Positions 27,501 to 39,564 of a stretch of 64,000 nt of DNA are shown one piece after another (the first letter of the stretch is position 1; every line of letters begins with the position of its first letter). Origin of the DNA: Erythrocercus mccallii (lineage: Eukaryota > Chordata > Aves > Passeriformes > Dicruridae). The notes below the pieces were generated by a model. It saw only the letters and a list, made by a program, of their open reading frames with translations, did no database searches and had not been told where the DNA came from. Position numbers and translations under genes: made by a program. The stretch is taken from the NCBI GenBank assembly GCA_013397435.1, contig VZRG01000307.1, positions 375,360 through 439,359 of the forward strand, given 5' to 3'.

Positions 27501-28990
27501 AATTGAAATGAAATTAAACAAGTATAAGAAGTGAAGTTATGATCATGAATATTTAGATAACTGTGTAACAATCTACAACTGAATTAATTCTGAGAGCAAT
27601 CATCCAAGTACATATTGAACTGAACAAGATCACTCCCCATAAGAAATTATAAAGAGGTTTTAATTATAACATAAATAAAAATGTGGCACAAAATGTTTGG
27701 GTATGCCTTTAGCAGAGAGGAGACAAGCTGAGATAAGAAAAGAATCAGAAGAATTTTGTCTAAGGACAAGAAGTATTATTCCCAGACCCTGATGTTATAC
27801 ATGTGATTAGGGCTACATTGTTAAAATAACATGAAGTGTTTTTTAAGTCTACATTGTGGTATTGTTGTTATATAAATTGTATCCATGGTTCCAGGGAAAT
27901 CTAAGCATTTGACCTTGACACATAACAAAGGTATGATCCATTGATCTAATTAATACCTCTAATGAAGTAAATCCATTTGTAGCTAAACATTGCATCCTCA
28001 TCCATGCTCAGGAATATTTATCTTTTATTCAGTAAGGCCAATGTGATCCTCACATGCACAAGTGTGACTCTGACACAGAAGTGGGTGTTTTCCTGAGGCT
28101 TACTCCAGCCCCAGGGGCCTGGGGCTCTGTCCAAGCTGTGTGCCTTCTCAGAGCACTATGGAAGTGATATGTCCTGGATATGTACATTGGTAAAATAGGT
28201 TAAAAAAAAGTATCTTCTTTTTTTTTTTCTATTTTGCAAAATCTTTTTTGCCATTCTTTTGAATTGGGGATTTACTGCAAATAGTCCATATTTGAGTTAT
28301 ATTGCTTGTCCATTTCAGGCTTATAAAGCACATAATACTATTTCTAATTCAACATTTTGTGAGGTGTTTTCAGAACAAAGAATCATTGTCGCTTAGCTGT
28401 TCCTTTTCCTGTGGGAAAAGGATCATTTCTGGTAGGAAAGGTAGCCTCACAAGGTAGCCTCAGTATTGCTATGAACATGTCTGAAGAAAACTCCTTTTTA
28501 AAAAAAACCAAATATTTCTTCACCGGAAGTCTGCATGGATGTGTAACTGTTCAGCACCCCTGAATAGATGTAGTGAAGACTTGACAAGTACTTAACAGAG
28601 ACTGGATGGTCATGGCCAGTTGAGTTTTAAATCTGGTGGACTAGGAGGATGACAGATGTGATAGTGGGGGCTATTTACTATGACTCATTCCTGGGAATCT
28701 AAGTGCTCAGGTGGCTAATCTCAGCTATGTCCCTTGTGGCAGCTATCACTCCTACATAGGTCACTTAAATTGTTTTAGTTGAGTAAACTATAGATGCCTC
28801 AGTGGCAGGGCATTATAAATGTTATATACACCCCACAGAAAATTGTGAAAAGTGCTCACCATTTGTCTTCTGCTTATCTGCTTATCCTCTGCTTATAGAG
28901 AAGACTATATTCATGAAATGTTTACTAAGAGAATCCTCAACGACATGTCTACACCAAGCTCTATCTGAAACCAGAAACAGTGTGAAAATG
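21510..28990. other. No convincing gene
   Basis: Several chance frames of about 90-134 codons occur (for example 22221-22589 and 24422-24826, both plus), with ordinary low-information peptides and no splice support. An 18-bp phrase beginning CCATTTTTTTC is duplicated at 23050-23086. The triplicated CTGCTTAT phrase at 28866-28900 is another small slippage product. Confidence 0.5.
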
Positions 28991-29044
28991 ATGGAAGAGA
29001 GTCTAGAGGAAAGGGTCAACAATGACCAGGTCACTGACTAAAGG

Positions 29045-29430
29045 ATTCTGGCATGGAAAGAAAAGTTGAAGCACCTGGTGATGCTTACTCTAGGGAAAAA
29101 ATGGTGGGAGGTAGTCATCTTCAGATATATAAAAAACCTGTTGTAGAAAATCAAGGGATAAATTCAAAAATAAATATTGCTAAGTCTGACACATATAGGT
29201 CAAGAAATAATAGTCTTAAGCTGAAGCAATGTTTGGTATATTAGGAACAGTTCACTGGTATGGGAGGCTACTCAGAAAAGGCATGGGATTTCCATAACAG
29301 CGGACAGACTAGAAAGAGTAGAGTAACTATTCAGATCGAGCTTGTCCTGCCTTTGGGTAGAGAGATGAGCTGGATGAACTCTTGAGGTCTTTTCTGGTCT
29401 TATTTGCCTTGATTTTATGACCATTGTAGT
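29045..29430 (+). mobile_element. Old, diverged CR1-like LINE fragment
   Basis: The order of phrases follows the 3' region of a CR1 element read forward: a TCTTCAGATATATAAAAAACC stretch, a GGTCAAGAAATAATAGTCTT stretch, then GGATGAACTCTTGAGGTCTT near 29373, and GATTTTATGA close to 29420. Divergence is high and several indels are present, so boundaries are approximate. No open polymerase frame survives. Confidence 0.6.
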
Positions 29431-30560
29431 CTGCCCAGACTGATGTACTTGGGTGCAAGATCCTTCTAATATTACTGTGATGCATCTCAAGGCTGAAATT
29501 TTTCCTTCACTGAATTAATGAACCACTTAGTGGTAGCTTGGGGGTGCCCATACCAGAGTCCAATATGGCCTGAAGATCTGCTGTTTAGCTTCAAATAGAC
29601 ATCCTTAGACATTCAGGCTTAGACATCCAAAAGATACACTGTGAGAAGGCTGGGTAGAGCTTTTTTTGAGAGCACCTTTGTGCTCAGGGGTCAGCTGGGG
29701 AGATGGCTCTGTTAATCACTGTCAAACACTGTCTTTGGGGAAGTCACACAAAGTGACACTTCTCTGTCCCAGTCATCACACATTCTTTCCACAGTCCAGT
29801 GCATGTGACCACTTCATTCTGTCTGTGACAGCCAGCAGTGCTGGCACCAGGGGGGTGCAAACAACTGCCTTAGCTGTCCTCAGACTCTCTTTTTATCTCC
29901 TTCTCTTTGGGCTTGTGCTTTAGGGGCTGCACACCTATGTGCTGAGTGCTGGCGACACATGACACTCTGCCTGCAGACCACAATCTGCTGTTCTCTATTA
30001 TACAGGTCGACTTTCCAACCTCACCACTTTTCCTCTGATAAGCAACCAGCATTGCTGTGCTATTTCTGATCTAAGGGGAATTCCTAGGAAATACTGCAAA
30101 TGCTGTGATGATATTGCCTAGTGTCAGCTGCAGTGTGTGAGCGAGTTCGGTTGCCTTACTGGGGAGAAAAAACTGGGTCATGTTAAATCCAGAAAGTGTG
30201 TCTGCCATTCTTATTTTGGTATAACTGCAGAAATCCAGTGATGGATGAAACACATGCTACATACACAGCTAGTACGCAGAAAAGCTGTGGATTTGGGGGC
30301 TGCCTGAGATCCTTAAACCATGTCTCTGGGGAGTAGAGAGATCTGCAAGGCCCCCACTTCCTCAAATCCCCACCACAAAATAATCTTGTGGTTTCATACC
30401 ATACATCAGCTCTGGCTAGTGATAGTCACCCGTGAGACATAGTGATTTGATTGTAAGAGTCCCACTGGCTTTTGAACTAGATCCTTGTGAGCATTTCAGC
30501 TACAGTTTCTGTGCCCCTAGGGTAGGTGGAGCAGCCTGCAGGGCAGTCATCCTTGCCCAA
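29431..30560. other. No gene seen
   Basis: Unique sequence with short overlapping frames on both strands. No splice-bounded exon or repeat family is recognised. Confidence 0.5.
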
Positions 30561-30565
30561 GGACA

Positions 30566-30618
30566 ATTGGAGGACTGTTAAAGGTACCTTCCAACCCAAA
30601 ATATTGCATGATTATTTA
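30566..30618 (+). mobile_element. CR1 LINE 3' end, short relic
   Basis: The phrase GGACTGTTAAAGGTACCTTCCAACCCAAAATATTGCATGATTA (positions 30572-30614, quoted only to identify the motif) follows the forward CR1 3' end and finishes in a degenerate ATTCTATG-like octamer. The 5' limit is unclear. Confidence 0.6.
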
Positions 30619-33470
30619 AATCCCCGTTATAAGAAAGAGCTCAACGAGGTTTTCTGCTGTGGCAAAGATCACAGGTTTTCTTGAGATCTGGCAGCAGAGG
30701 TAGTGGTGTCCAACCTTGCTCTGCAGCGTTTGGGCCATAAGAAGAATTTAGGAGAAAGAAACTTGATTTATTTTCTTATGCTAAATTGTCTAATGTATCC
30801 AAAGAGGAACTGTGGGCAAGAGAGAAATTTAGCATGAGGATTTCAAAGCACTATTTGATGTAGAACCTGTGCTGCCCTAGAGGACTATTCCTGCAAGGAG
30901 AGAGTAATGCTGGTGTTCATCTGATGAGGGACCTTGAATCATGAGACACCTTGAATCCCTTAGGAAAACCAAGAAGACCCATGTATGCGTCTCTTAAACC
31001 CTTCAGCAGAGACCTAGTAGTGTACTAGTGAAACAACATTCAGATATTATGAGGAATTTCACAAGGCAAAGCTTTTGTCTTCTGTCTGTAGTTCATTTAA
31101 AACTACTGAGTTATGATTTTTTCAGGGGCTGGCTATTTTTACTATTAAAAAGACTAAAGTGACTAAAAGTGACATATGAGTTTCTTCCTACTGGATTTCA
31201 ATTAACCTTAGTACAGAACTTCAAGATCACATGTTCTTCATTCTTGTTCTGAAGTTACTTTTGTTTTCACAGCTCCCTAATGATACTGGCAAATACCAGT
31301 TCAGGTTTTCATGACAAAGTATATGCTGTTATGTTCTTTACTCAAGAGTTTTCAAAGTTTCTTACAGATCCTAATACACTTGCATGTATGCATCAAACGC
31401 AAGCCTGCATGTGTCTGTGTAAAAGAGTTAAAGAAATCAAATGAAGAATGGAAAATAATAACTTGAATTCTGAAAAGTGAAAATAGATTAAGATGTTCTT
31501 AAATTATGATTATCCTCCAAAATGTACTGACACAAATTTTCAATCATTTTTGATTTCTACTTTCAATTGCTAAATGAGTTTTCTCCAAAATATGCCACTA
31601 GGCTCCTGGTTGCTGCTTTTCTGTGATGCTCAGCTAGCCTACCTAAAGATGATGAGATGGATTGACAGTAATCTTTTGCTGGTATCAACTAAATAGTAAG
31701 TCTGCAGAGCAGTGATCTTTTATATATGGTTGTAGTGCTTTCCAGAGAGACTGTGTATATTTGATTCTGGCTTTTACTGAGAAATATGTTGGTCACAATG
31801 AAATATCCTCCCTCTTCAAGGAACTTTTTTTTTCTTCAAGATTTTAATAAGACATTTATACTATGTTCTATTAACAAATTATTATCTTTATAGAATAACT
31901 TCTATTACTTTTTGGAAAATGGGTAATATTTTTCATCTCTAAAGAAGATAAGCAACATTTCTTTTTCCTTAGTCTTTTAAAGTTCATCTACTTCATAAGA
32001 TGATCACCTCATGTTCAATCCCCTTTTATTTCCCTGTGTGAGCTTTATTGTAAGATACACATTGTTTTGCCTATAGACAAGCAGGCTGGCTAACCCTATG
32101 TCTGTGTAGCTACAGTGCTAAAAAGTACAGATAATAAACACAGGCATTTTGCTTTGTCTCATATTTAGACAATCTGGAGGTCACCAGAGACAACACCTGC
32201 ACAGATTATCAACAAACTCCAAGTCCATGTGACGAGGTTTTGGGTTTGTCTTTGGTCTAACTTTGATTTACGAGAAAACAAAAGCCCAGACTAATTCCCC
32301 ACCTGGTATAAACTGAGACAGCTCCACTGAATTTGATTGACACCAGCTAAGAATGTAATCTTGTGCTTGCTGACTGGAAACTAGATCAAATATCTTATCC
32401 AGGCTAAGTAAGGTTAAAATGATTTGCATCCATTTTGACCTGAAGAGCTGAAGGTGTCTCTTCCAGCTACAGGAGATTTTGTCTAAATAGAGGATGAAGA
32501 AATGTGCTTCCCAGAGGTTCCAGTTCACACCTGGGGGTGCTGTGGCCTGGCTACAATTTGTTCATCACTGGATCAGCAACTGGTCCAAACCTTGGGATGA
32601 ATTCAATATAATTTAGGAAGCTGTATTTCTGTTGTTTGAAAGCAACTTGGGCAAACCTCATATGACTTTTTAATTTGATTACCCTGCTAATAAATTTGAA
32701 TCTATGCTAATTGAAAACCAGTTTCTGTAGCATAAATACAGAGCCCACATTAAAAAGACCAAATCTTACCTGATTTAAAGGTTGCCTGTCTACAGTCATT
32801 GGATCTGAATATTGGAAAATAGGAAAACTCTCTAAAAATTGCAATATTACAGAGTTTCAGATAGAAGTAAAAGAAAAAAAGAGAATTATTCTGAAATAGG
32901 TTTAAAAATTAACACCCCCTCTAGTTTCTATTTGTTTTCATTATTTATTAATTTTTTTTCAGCCAAGGGTTAATTTAATTGCTGTAAGTTAGACATACCA
33001 ACTGTAACCGACTTGGAACTGAGCCTGAATACAGTAGTAATCAGAGGAGTCCCTGAATATCCTCTGTGGCATTAATCTCCAATGCCACTTGCTACTGTTG
33101 TTAAATCTGGTTGGTGATTAGAAAGAAAACTTTTCCCGAATATCATAATTTTCTTACAGGTAGCCAGAAATGAGTTATGTATGAGAAAATTTTTCTGCTG
33201 CTTTACAGACACATGTCATTGCCTTCTATCTGGACACAATAATCTTTCACAGTGAATATTTCTTTCATTGGAGCACCTGGGTGTAGAGAGAGGTAAGAGG
33301 GAAGTTGACAGATAGGTTAAGGAGGTGACCATCCTAATTTCACAGAGGACAGCCAGAGACTCTCATTAGGCTCCAGACTTTGTAGGAAAAGCTGCAGTGA
33401 GTGTCCATACTGAAAAAGCTATAATATCTTTGGATATTTTAAATCGAATATTGCTACTTACAGGTAATCC
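30619..33470. other. No convincing gene
   Basis: AT-rich unique DNA. An acceptor (CTGCTGCTTTACAG ending at 33208) and a donor (GAGAG|GTAAGA, GT at 33293) enclose 84 nt, but each frame contains a stop, so at best this is a noncoding or decoy exon. Confidence 0.5.
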
Positions 33471-33472
33471 AC

Positions 33473-34292
33473 TGTTATAGATATGTGTTAGGAATAATTT
33501 GTGCTGGAATGTTTTATATTGTATATAAAGTTAACCCAGTTAAAAGTTTGTTTCTGTAAGCCAAATTTCCAAACAGCCATCTCGAGGGAAGCCTCCAAAT
33601 CTGGGAGGGGGACCCTCATTTACATCCGAAAGCTGGGTGGGGGAACTGCGGTCTCCTCGGATAGCCGTGGCCAAGGACCTTCTATTCACACTCAATCTCC
33701 GTTGCTGATAACCGGGAATCTGACAACAGGCCATCAGCTTCTCTCAATGGATGAAGCACCCCTCCCAAGAGACTCTTTTCAACAAGGTTACACGCCTTTT
33801 TCAGCAGAACTAAGAGCCAGACCAGAGACCAATATCGGTCCATCAAGAACCATATACATCTCCTTTCAGCCAGACTGGAGACCAATATTGGTCTATCAGG
33901 AGCCATCTACTCCTTTCCAGTCCATTTTCCAGTCTATAGTTTTTCTACTCCATTTTCCAGTCTTTTCCAGCAAGACTGGAAAATCTTTTCAGCAGGACCG
34001 GACACCAATATTGGTCAATCAAAAATACATCTGCACCATAAGAGAACTTTGTCTTTCTATTGTAAGCCCTAGCCCGGAGCTACCAAAAAGGGTATAAAAA
34101 CTGGACTGCCGAAAGGCAACTCGTGGACAGAGAGGAGTTGGCCAGATATACATGTCTCTCTGCTCCACCAGTGCCAGAGTCCTAGGCCTAGGCCGGGCAC
34201 TTTGCCCGTATGTTTTGTGGCTTTTTCCAAATTATTTTGTAAATAAAAAATTGTTTTATTATCTTAATTTGATTGGCGTTTCATCTATAACA
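33473..34292 (+). mobile_element. Solo LTR A of an endogenous retrovirus
   Basis: The element starts TGTTATAG and ends TATAACA, giving inverted termini, and is flanked by the 5-bp target duplication TCCAC (33468-33472 and 34293-34297). Inside are a TATAAAAA box (34093-34100) and an AATAAA signal (34242-34247), in the order expected for U3-R-U5 on the plus strand. An ACCAATATTGGT-type palindrome recurs three times in U3 (33828, 33881, 34004). A 198-codon frame (33501-34097) lies wholly inside the LTR and is not a viral gene. The 5-bp duplication suggests a class III/ERVL-like element, by inference. No internal retroviral sequence adjoins it. Confidence 0.93.
33828..34015. repeat. Triplicated CCAAT-containing palindrome unit in LTR A
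   Basis: ACCAATATCGGT at 33828-33839 and ACCAATATTGGT at 33881-33892 and 34004-34015, each followed by a similar TC.ATCA.GA context. The perfect palindrome presents CCAAT on both strands. CCAAT is the known NF-Y binding core, and repeated U3 units commonly act as enhancers in retroviral LTRs. Function here is inferred. Confidence 0.75.
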
Positions 34293-34477
34293 TCCACCTA
34301 CAATCTCTTCTGGACAATCTAGAAATAAAGATTTTGCCACATATATTGCTAGTACCTGACATATAATGAATCACTTTAAATATAATTTTTTACTATTATA
34401 AAACAATTTTCATCAGCAGAAGAGCTGACATTAGATATTGTTTCATTTTCTGTTATTTTGCTTATAGGCTTCTTGCA

Positions 34478-35231
34478 TGTTATAGACGGATCTATAAGAT
34501 AATTCGTGCTGGAATATTTTATAAGAAAATGTTGTTACAATGTAGAAATAGTCTTTTTATAAAACAAGATTCTCTCCAGGAAAGTTACCAAAATACAAGA
34601 CACAGCGGTTCCAGGGTGGAGATAACACCTACATTCCAGAGATAAGAGGCAGGCTATTGTCTTCCAACGTAGCAAGGGCCACACCATTCAGCCAGGGAAG
34701 GTGTGAAGGAACATTTCAACTCTTATCTAGAAACCAGAATGACTCCTCCCGGAGCAGCCCTTTCAGATGAACCGGACACTTAACAATAATAGCTGGACCA
34801 TCATCAGCCAAAGACGACTATCAAGAACCTTTTGTGTGGCTGAGGCTCCATTCTTTTCAGCCGCATGAAGAGGCAACTACTGCCTTTGTCCCAAACCCAG
34901 GAAACACCCAGACACATCAAAACCACATTGTTTCATTCTGGGAAAGCTTTTACCTACCAAAAGAAGCTGTATTCTCCCACTGTCCACCTTCGCCCCAGGC
35001 TACAAAAAGCAGTATAAAAACCCACAGCACAGGAAGATAAATCGTGGAGCAGACAGGAGTGTCCCTTTTGGATGCCGTCACTCTGTTCCACCAAATGCCG
35101 GTTTCCTAGGTTGGCATTTTGGACTTTGGATCGTGGCTTGTTTTTCATTTTCCAAATTTTATTTATATTGTAATCAATAATTTTATTCTTCTTTTATTAA
35201 AAATCGAATTGGCGATTTTTCATTTATAACA
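34478..35231 (+). mobile_element. Solo LTR B of an endogenous retrovirus
   Basis: Starts TGTTATAG, ends TTTATAACA, and is flanked by the exact 5-bp target duplication TTGCA (34473-34477, 35232-35236). A TATAAAAA box lies at 35013-35020 and an ATTAAA-type signal at 35196-35201. It shares with LTR D (reverse strand) the AACACCCAGACACATCAAAA-type block and the terminal GGCGATTTTTCATTTATAACA block, so B and D form one subfamily. The 68-codon frame at 34834-35040 is LTR sequence, not a gene. Confidence 0.93.
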
Positions 35232-35239
35232 TTGCACAT

Positions 35240-35910
35240 CCTTGATAAAGTGAAGGCAGCTTTAAAAGAGTTTCAAATGGATACCCATGTGCTTTTTACA
35301 CAAAGTCAAAATCAGGTTTGTCCATTGAAATATAGGAATAAATTGGGAAATTGATTGTTTATTGGCTATGCATTTATTGCTGCTCCTTACTATTAAGAAA
35401 AAATAAAATTAAGATTGTAAAGAAGAGGCAAAACTTTATATTTTTAAATTTATGTTAGATCAGAATAAGAGCTTCCTTGTATTTGGCATTGTAAAAAGTA
35501 AGAGAGCAAAATGTAAACTTTATGCTGGAATTACAAGGAAATAAACTCCTCTGATACCCTTGGTTGCACAAAATCTATAATATTAGTGGTTATTTTATGA
35601 GTGAGCACTACATTTATTGTAGAAAATTGCAATTTACTAACCATTTTCCCATTTAGTTTTATAATGTAACATTTTTGCAAACAGTTTTAATTCGCTGGAT
35701 ATCCCTGCTTGGGAGTATTTGTCCATTAGGTAACACATTGACTCCTGCCAGCTCACAGGCTTGCCTGGAACCAGTTGTGTTTGTTAACCCTGGGCCTTTG
35801 GTTGTTTAAAATCTCCTTAGCTTTGTGTTGTTTGGAAGTTCAGTATGAACTGACCTCCTATTCTAAATCAGCTAAGCAAACAGGAACAAATTTGACACTT
35901 CCCTTAAGAA
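35240..35910. other. No gene seen between LTR B and LTR C
   Basis: AT-rich unique sequence without a retroviral internal region, primer-binding site or polypurine tract. The neighbouring LTRs are therefore separate solo insertions rather than ends of one provirus. Confidence 0.6.
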
Positions 35911-35917
35911 AAAGCAT

Positions 35918-36692
35918 TGTTATATATGAGTGATGAGAATGAATTAATGCTTGTTAATTATGAATAATAGAGTAAGTTCAGGCTTGAGTGATGTCTCATG
36001 GAATATTGTAACCAAAGCTGCTCGTGGTAAAAGCAAATCTTAAAACAGCAGCGCTTTGCAACCGGGTCGGGGGAAACTTTGTGTTTTGCATTTGTATAGA
36101 CACAGGCAGGTTTGCCTGGCTGGTTGATAGCTGTGGCCAACTCGCGCCCATTCACGTTAATAGTCGATGCTGATAACAGGACACCCCACAATACACCCAA
36201 ACGCCAGAAATCAATGGAGAGACACTCCACCCAGAGAACACTTTTCTACACGAAGTTGACATCTCAGAGACTAGACAAAGGAGCCAGCCCAAAGAAGAAA
36301 AGCAAAACCATTAACCAAGATGAGGGACAGTATTGGCTCATCAAGGAACATCAGCAGCGAGGCAGCAAGACTAAAGAACCTTTTCAGGCAAGCTGAAGAC
36401 CGACACTAGTTCAACACCCGTACACCTACTTCATAAAGGAACTCTGTTTTTTCTGTTGTCAGCCCTCACCTGAGGGCTGCCAAAACCCTATAAAAACTGA
36501 ACTGTTTAAGGGACACATGTGGACAGAGAGAGGGAGGCTCAGGTTGACACTGTCTCTCTGTTCCACCAGTGTCAGATTCCTAGGCCTGACACTCGATCAG
36601 TTTGTATCGTGGTCTTTTTTTTCCAAATTGTATATAGTTAATAAATATTAAATTTTTGTTTAATAATTTTGATTGGCATTTCATTTATAACA
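35918..36692 (+). mobile_element. Solo LTR C, older relative of LTR A
   Basis: The right end GATTGGCATTTCATTTATAACA (36671-36692) matches that of LTR A. The phrase GATAGCTGTGGCCAA (36127) and the following GATGCTGATAACA block align with LTR A. A TATAAAAA box is at 36489-36496 and AATAAA at 36640-36645. The left end is placed at TGTTATATATG (35918), but flanking pentamers (GCATT, GATTT) do not match. Either the target duplication has decayed or the true left end differs. Its end lies only 281 bp before a candidate exon acceptor at 36973. Confidence 0.8.
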
Positions 36693-36973
36693 GATTTAAC
36701 TACAAAAACCAAAAGCCAACTACTAGATATTATACTGTTATGTAATATGCAGCAATTACATAAATACAAATCTCAACATTTGATATAACTATGAGGTAAT
36801 ACCTTATAGTGCACACAGTCCTATTCATCACCTTTGAACCATGCTGAGGCACAGTGTATTCAGCATAAACAGAGTTATAAGGACTCATATTACCAGCTGC
36901 CAAAAGTTACAGAACCAGAATTAAATTTTTTTTGAATTTCAATAATATATGATCTAACCTTATTGTTTAATAG

Positions 36974-37152
36974 TCACATGCAAAGGAAAAAGAATTTAAA
37001 TTCTCAGTGGGTATTTTATTCTGCAACAGAACAAAATGCAGAGAAATGTGGGCTGAGAGAGACATACCCAAAAGAGGATCTTCTAGGGTTGCCTCAACAT
37101 TTTACTGAGGCAGAAGTGGAAAATTGCCCTTACAGAAGCCTCTCCAGCAAAG
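36974..37152 (+). CDS. Candidate coding exon X, unidentified protein
   Basis: The acceptor has a branch-like CTAAC near 36955 followed by CTTATTGTTTAATAG (AG 36972-36973). The donor is AAAG|GTATGT (GT 37153). The 179 nt are open in one frame, entering in phase 2 and leaving in phase 1, for 59 residues rich in charged and aromatic amino acids. They begin HMQRKKNLNSQWVFYS, with TYPKEDLLGLPQHFTEAE in the middle and CPYRSLSSK at the end. I do not recognise the family. The exit phase fits the candidate exon at 47913. It sits between solo LTRs C and D, so it is not LTR sequence. Conservation in another bird or an RNA read across the junction would settle it. Confidence 0.4.
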
Positions 37153-37159
37153 GTATGTT

Positions 37160-37760
37160 GTTTCACTAATACATGCAACATGCTTTCAAACTATACTGTA
37201 TTATATTACAGAGCATCAGTGACTATGTTGTATAAACATCATGGATTGCAGACCCTCCCAAGATAATTTGCAGTCCATAATGATAATAAATGTAGTAGAA
37301 ACTACTTCATTCTCCCACTTGAGTAATCATAAGATCTTTGAGAGATTTTTGGGATTCTTTCTATTCCATCCAAATTGCTGTTTACTTTTCTGCCATTCCT
37401 TTTATCTGCAAATCACTTCTCTTTCCTTTTCTGATACCATGCATTGGCCATAACATTCATCTTGCCTCTCTCTGCTGCAGTTCCCACTGCCTACATTGCT
37501 CATTTCTAATTGTCCTTAATATCAATGCCCTCATTTCTTGCCTTTCCTCTGCCTGGCAACAAACCCCCACTTTTACCACTGTTGATCTAATTACTTTTTC
37601 TAGATTGGCATTTAGTGAAAATATTCATGTCTTTAGCAGGATCGATTACCTGCACACCTCAGAGAGCAGTGTTACTGCTTGAGGGGAGAACAATTAGTAG
37701 CTTATATAAATAGACAACTTCTGAAGTGATTAAAGTGATATGTAAAACTGTCACACTAAG
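37160..37760. other. No gene seen
   Basis: Follows the donor of candidate exon X and looks like intron. A 114-codon frame (37338-37682) is hydrophobic and compositionally biased, without splice or start context. Confidence 0.5.
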
Positions 37761-37769
37761 TGAATGCTC

Positions 37770-37872
37770 CTCAAAAAAAAAAAAAAAAGAAAAAGAAAAA
37801 AAGAAAAAAGCAAAAGAAACCAAAAAAAGAAACCAGAAAAAACCCCAAAACAAACAAAAAAAATCCTGCAAA
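37770..37872. repeat. A-rich / (AAAAG)n low-complexity tract
   Basis: An uninterrupted A-run grades into AAAAAG, AAAACC and CAAAA units. The lysine-rich frame through it is a consequence of composition and is not a gene. Confidence 0.95.
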
Positions 37873-37967
37873 ACCTCATCAGAAGGCACTCTATTTGGCA
37901 AAACTGATATTGAAACTCAAGAATTAAGCAGATTTACTATGCCATAGTAACTATATATTGCTTAATC

Positions 37968-37983
37968 TTTTTTTTTTTTTTTT
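37968..37983. repeat. Poly(T) run
   Basis: An uninterrupted T-run of about 16 bases, about 100 bp after the A-rich tract. The pair could base-pair imperfectly. Confidence 0.9.
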
Positions 37984-37999
37984 GCCTGACTCTTATTTA

Positions 38000-38820
38000 T
38001 CCTATTGAATGAGTAGAATGTCCTTTTCATGATGATTTGGAGTGGAACAATTCAGAGGAAATCCCCAAGTGAGACAATGATTCATCAGTGGTGAGTCAGT
38101 CAGGATTTGTCCCGTGAAGTCAGCACTAGGCCAGTGCCAGGCAGATGGTTTGTATGGTAAAAAGCCAAGATGCAGTCCTAAACTCTTCAAGCAATTAAAA
38201 AAGCCAAAGCAATTTTTTTATGAACAAGGATTTCACTATTTCACTCCACATATTTTATCATTGTTGTGTTTTCATATTTTTCAGGATATTCAATCCCATA
38301 GAATACATGGGCTTTTGTAAAGGACAAATTTATAAAGAAGTTTTTAGATATTGTTTTCATCTAAGGTGGATGCAAGCAGCTGAAAAACATAGTGACACTC
38401 AGTGGCTGAACTAAATGTCTAGGATTTTCATTTGGGCTCGGTTTCCACTGACTATCAGAGACATTCATGGAGGAAGCACCATCAATATAGTATGTTAGAG
38501 AGGATCTGCAAACAGAGACCATAATAGCAAAATATGTCAGTCCCTGTGACAGGAATCACATTGAGGTGGTCAGGCATTTGCATGGAGAAAATAGGTCACT
38601 GCAGCATAGTTTGATCAAAAATCTCAGTTTGTGGAACAATGTCTGCAGAGTTTCCAGTGAGTTCAGTAGAAATGGAAGACCTTCTTTCCCCATTAACATG
38701 GATTTTCCAGCTTGGTATGCAAAACATAGAGCTCTGGGAAGAAAACCCAAGTTTCAGAGGCAAAATATCTCTTTATTTCTTGTGTGCCAATTCATCACAG
38801 ATAATTTTAATTATCTTTAA
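38000..38820. other. No convincing gene before LTR D
   Basis: An acceptor-like tract (TTTCATATTTTTCAG) ends at 38284 and is followed by short frames, the longest stopping at 38414. No matching donor or phase with neighbouring candidate exons was found. Confidence 0.5.
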
Positions 38821-38829
38821 TTTTAGTCT

Positions 38830-39558
38830 TGTTATAAATGAAAAATCGCTAATCCGATTTTGAATAAAATGAAATAAATTTATTGATTACAATACGGATA
38901 AAATTTGGAAAATAAAAAAGCAAGCCATGAACCAAAGTCCAAAGTGCCGACCCGGGGACTCGGCACTTGGTGGAACAGAGTGATGGCGTCTAAAGGACAC
39001 CCCTTTCTGCTTCCACCAAATGTATTCTGTGCTGTGGGTTTTTATACTGCTGTTTGTAGCCGGCGGTGGAGGTGGACAATGAGGGAATACAGCTTCTTTT
39101 GGTAGGTAAAAGCTTTCCCGGAATGAAACAATATAGTGTCGGTGTGTCTGGATGTTCTCTGGTTTTGAAACAGAGACAATCGTTGTCTCTGAAAAGAACG
39201 GTGCCTCCGTTATACAAAAGATTTGATAGTCGTCCTTGGCCAATTATGGTCCAGCCATTATTGTTAAGTGTCCAATTCATGCTGCTCTGGGAGGAGTCGT
39301 TCTGGTCCTTTTTTTGATAAGGGAGGTTTCTTCACACTTCTGCTGGCTGAATGGAGAGGCTGTTGCTCCGCTGGGACACAATAGCCGTATCTTATCTCTG
39401 GTATTCAGGTGTGATTTCCACCCAGCTACAGCAGTGTCTGGTACTTTGTAACTTACTTAGAGAGAACTTAGTTTTATACAAAGACTATTTCTACATTATA
39501 ACAACATATTCTTATAAAATATTTCAGCACAAATGATCTTATAGATTCATCTATAACA
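38830..39558 (-). mobile_element. Solo LTR D of an endogenous retrovirus, reverse orientation
   Basis: Read on the plus strand it starts TGTTATAAATGAAAAATCGC, the reverse complement of the B-type right end, and finishes CTATAACA. TTTTTATA at 39039-39046 is the TATA box of the minus strand. It shares blocks with LTR B throughout, so frames such as 38887-39243 minus mirror a frame of LTR B and are not genes. Flanks (AGTCT, GTGTT) do not give a clean target duplication. Confidence 0.88.
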
Positions 39559-39564
39559 GTGTTT

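Noticed and set aside
33209..33292. 84-nt segment with acceptor and donor
   Set aside because: Every frame contains a stop, so it cannot be an internal coding exon.
33501..34097. 198-codon plus-strand reading frame
   Set aside because: It lies entirely inside solo LTR A and spans its tandem CCAAT units. Its content follows LTR repeats rather than a protein family.
34834..35040. 68-codon frame resembling a minus-strand frame at 38887-39243
   Set aside because: The similarity reflects homologous LTR sequence (LTRs B and D), not a duplicated gene.
33473..35231. LTRs A and B as the two ends of one short provirus
   Set aside because: Each has its own different target duplication (TCCAC and TTGCA), their sequences belong to different subfamilies, and only 185 bp separate them.
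37726..37947. Lysine-rich frame, and its phenylalanine-rich reverse
   Set aside because: Generated by the A-rich low-complexity tract.
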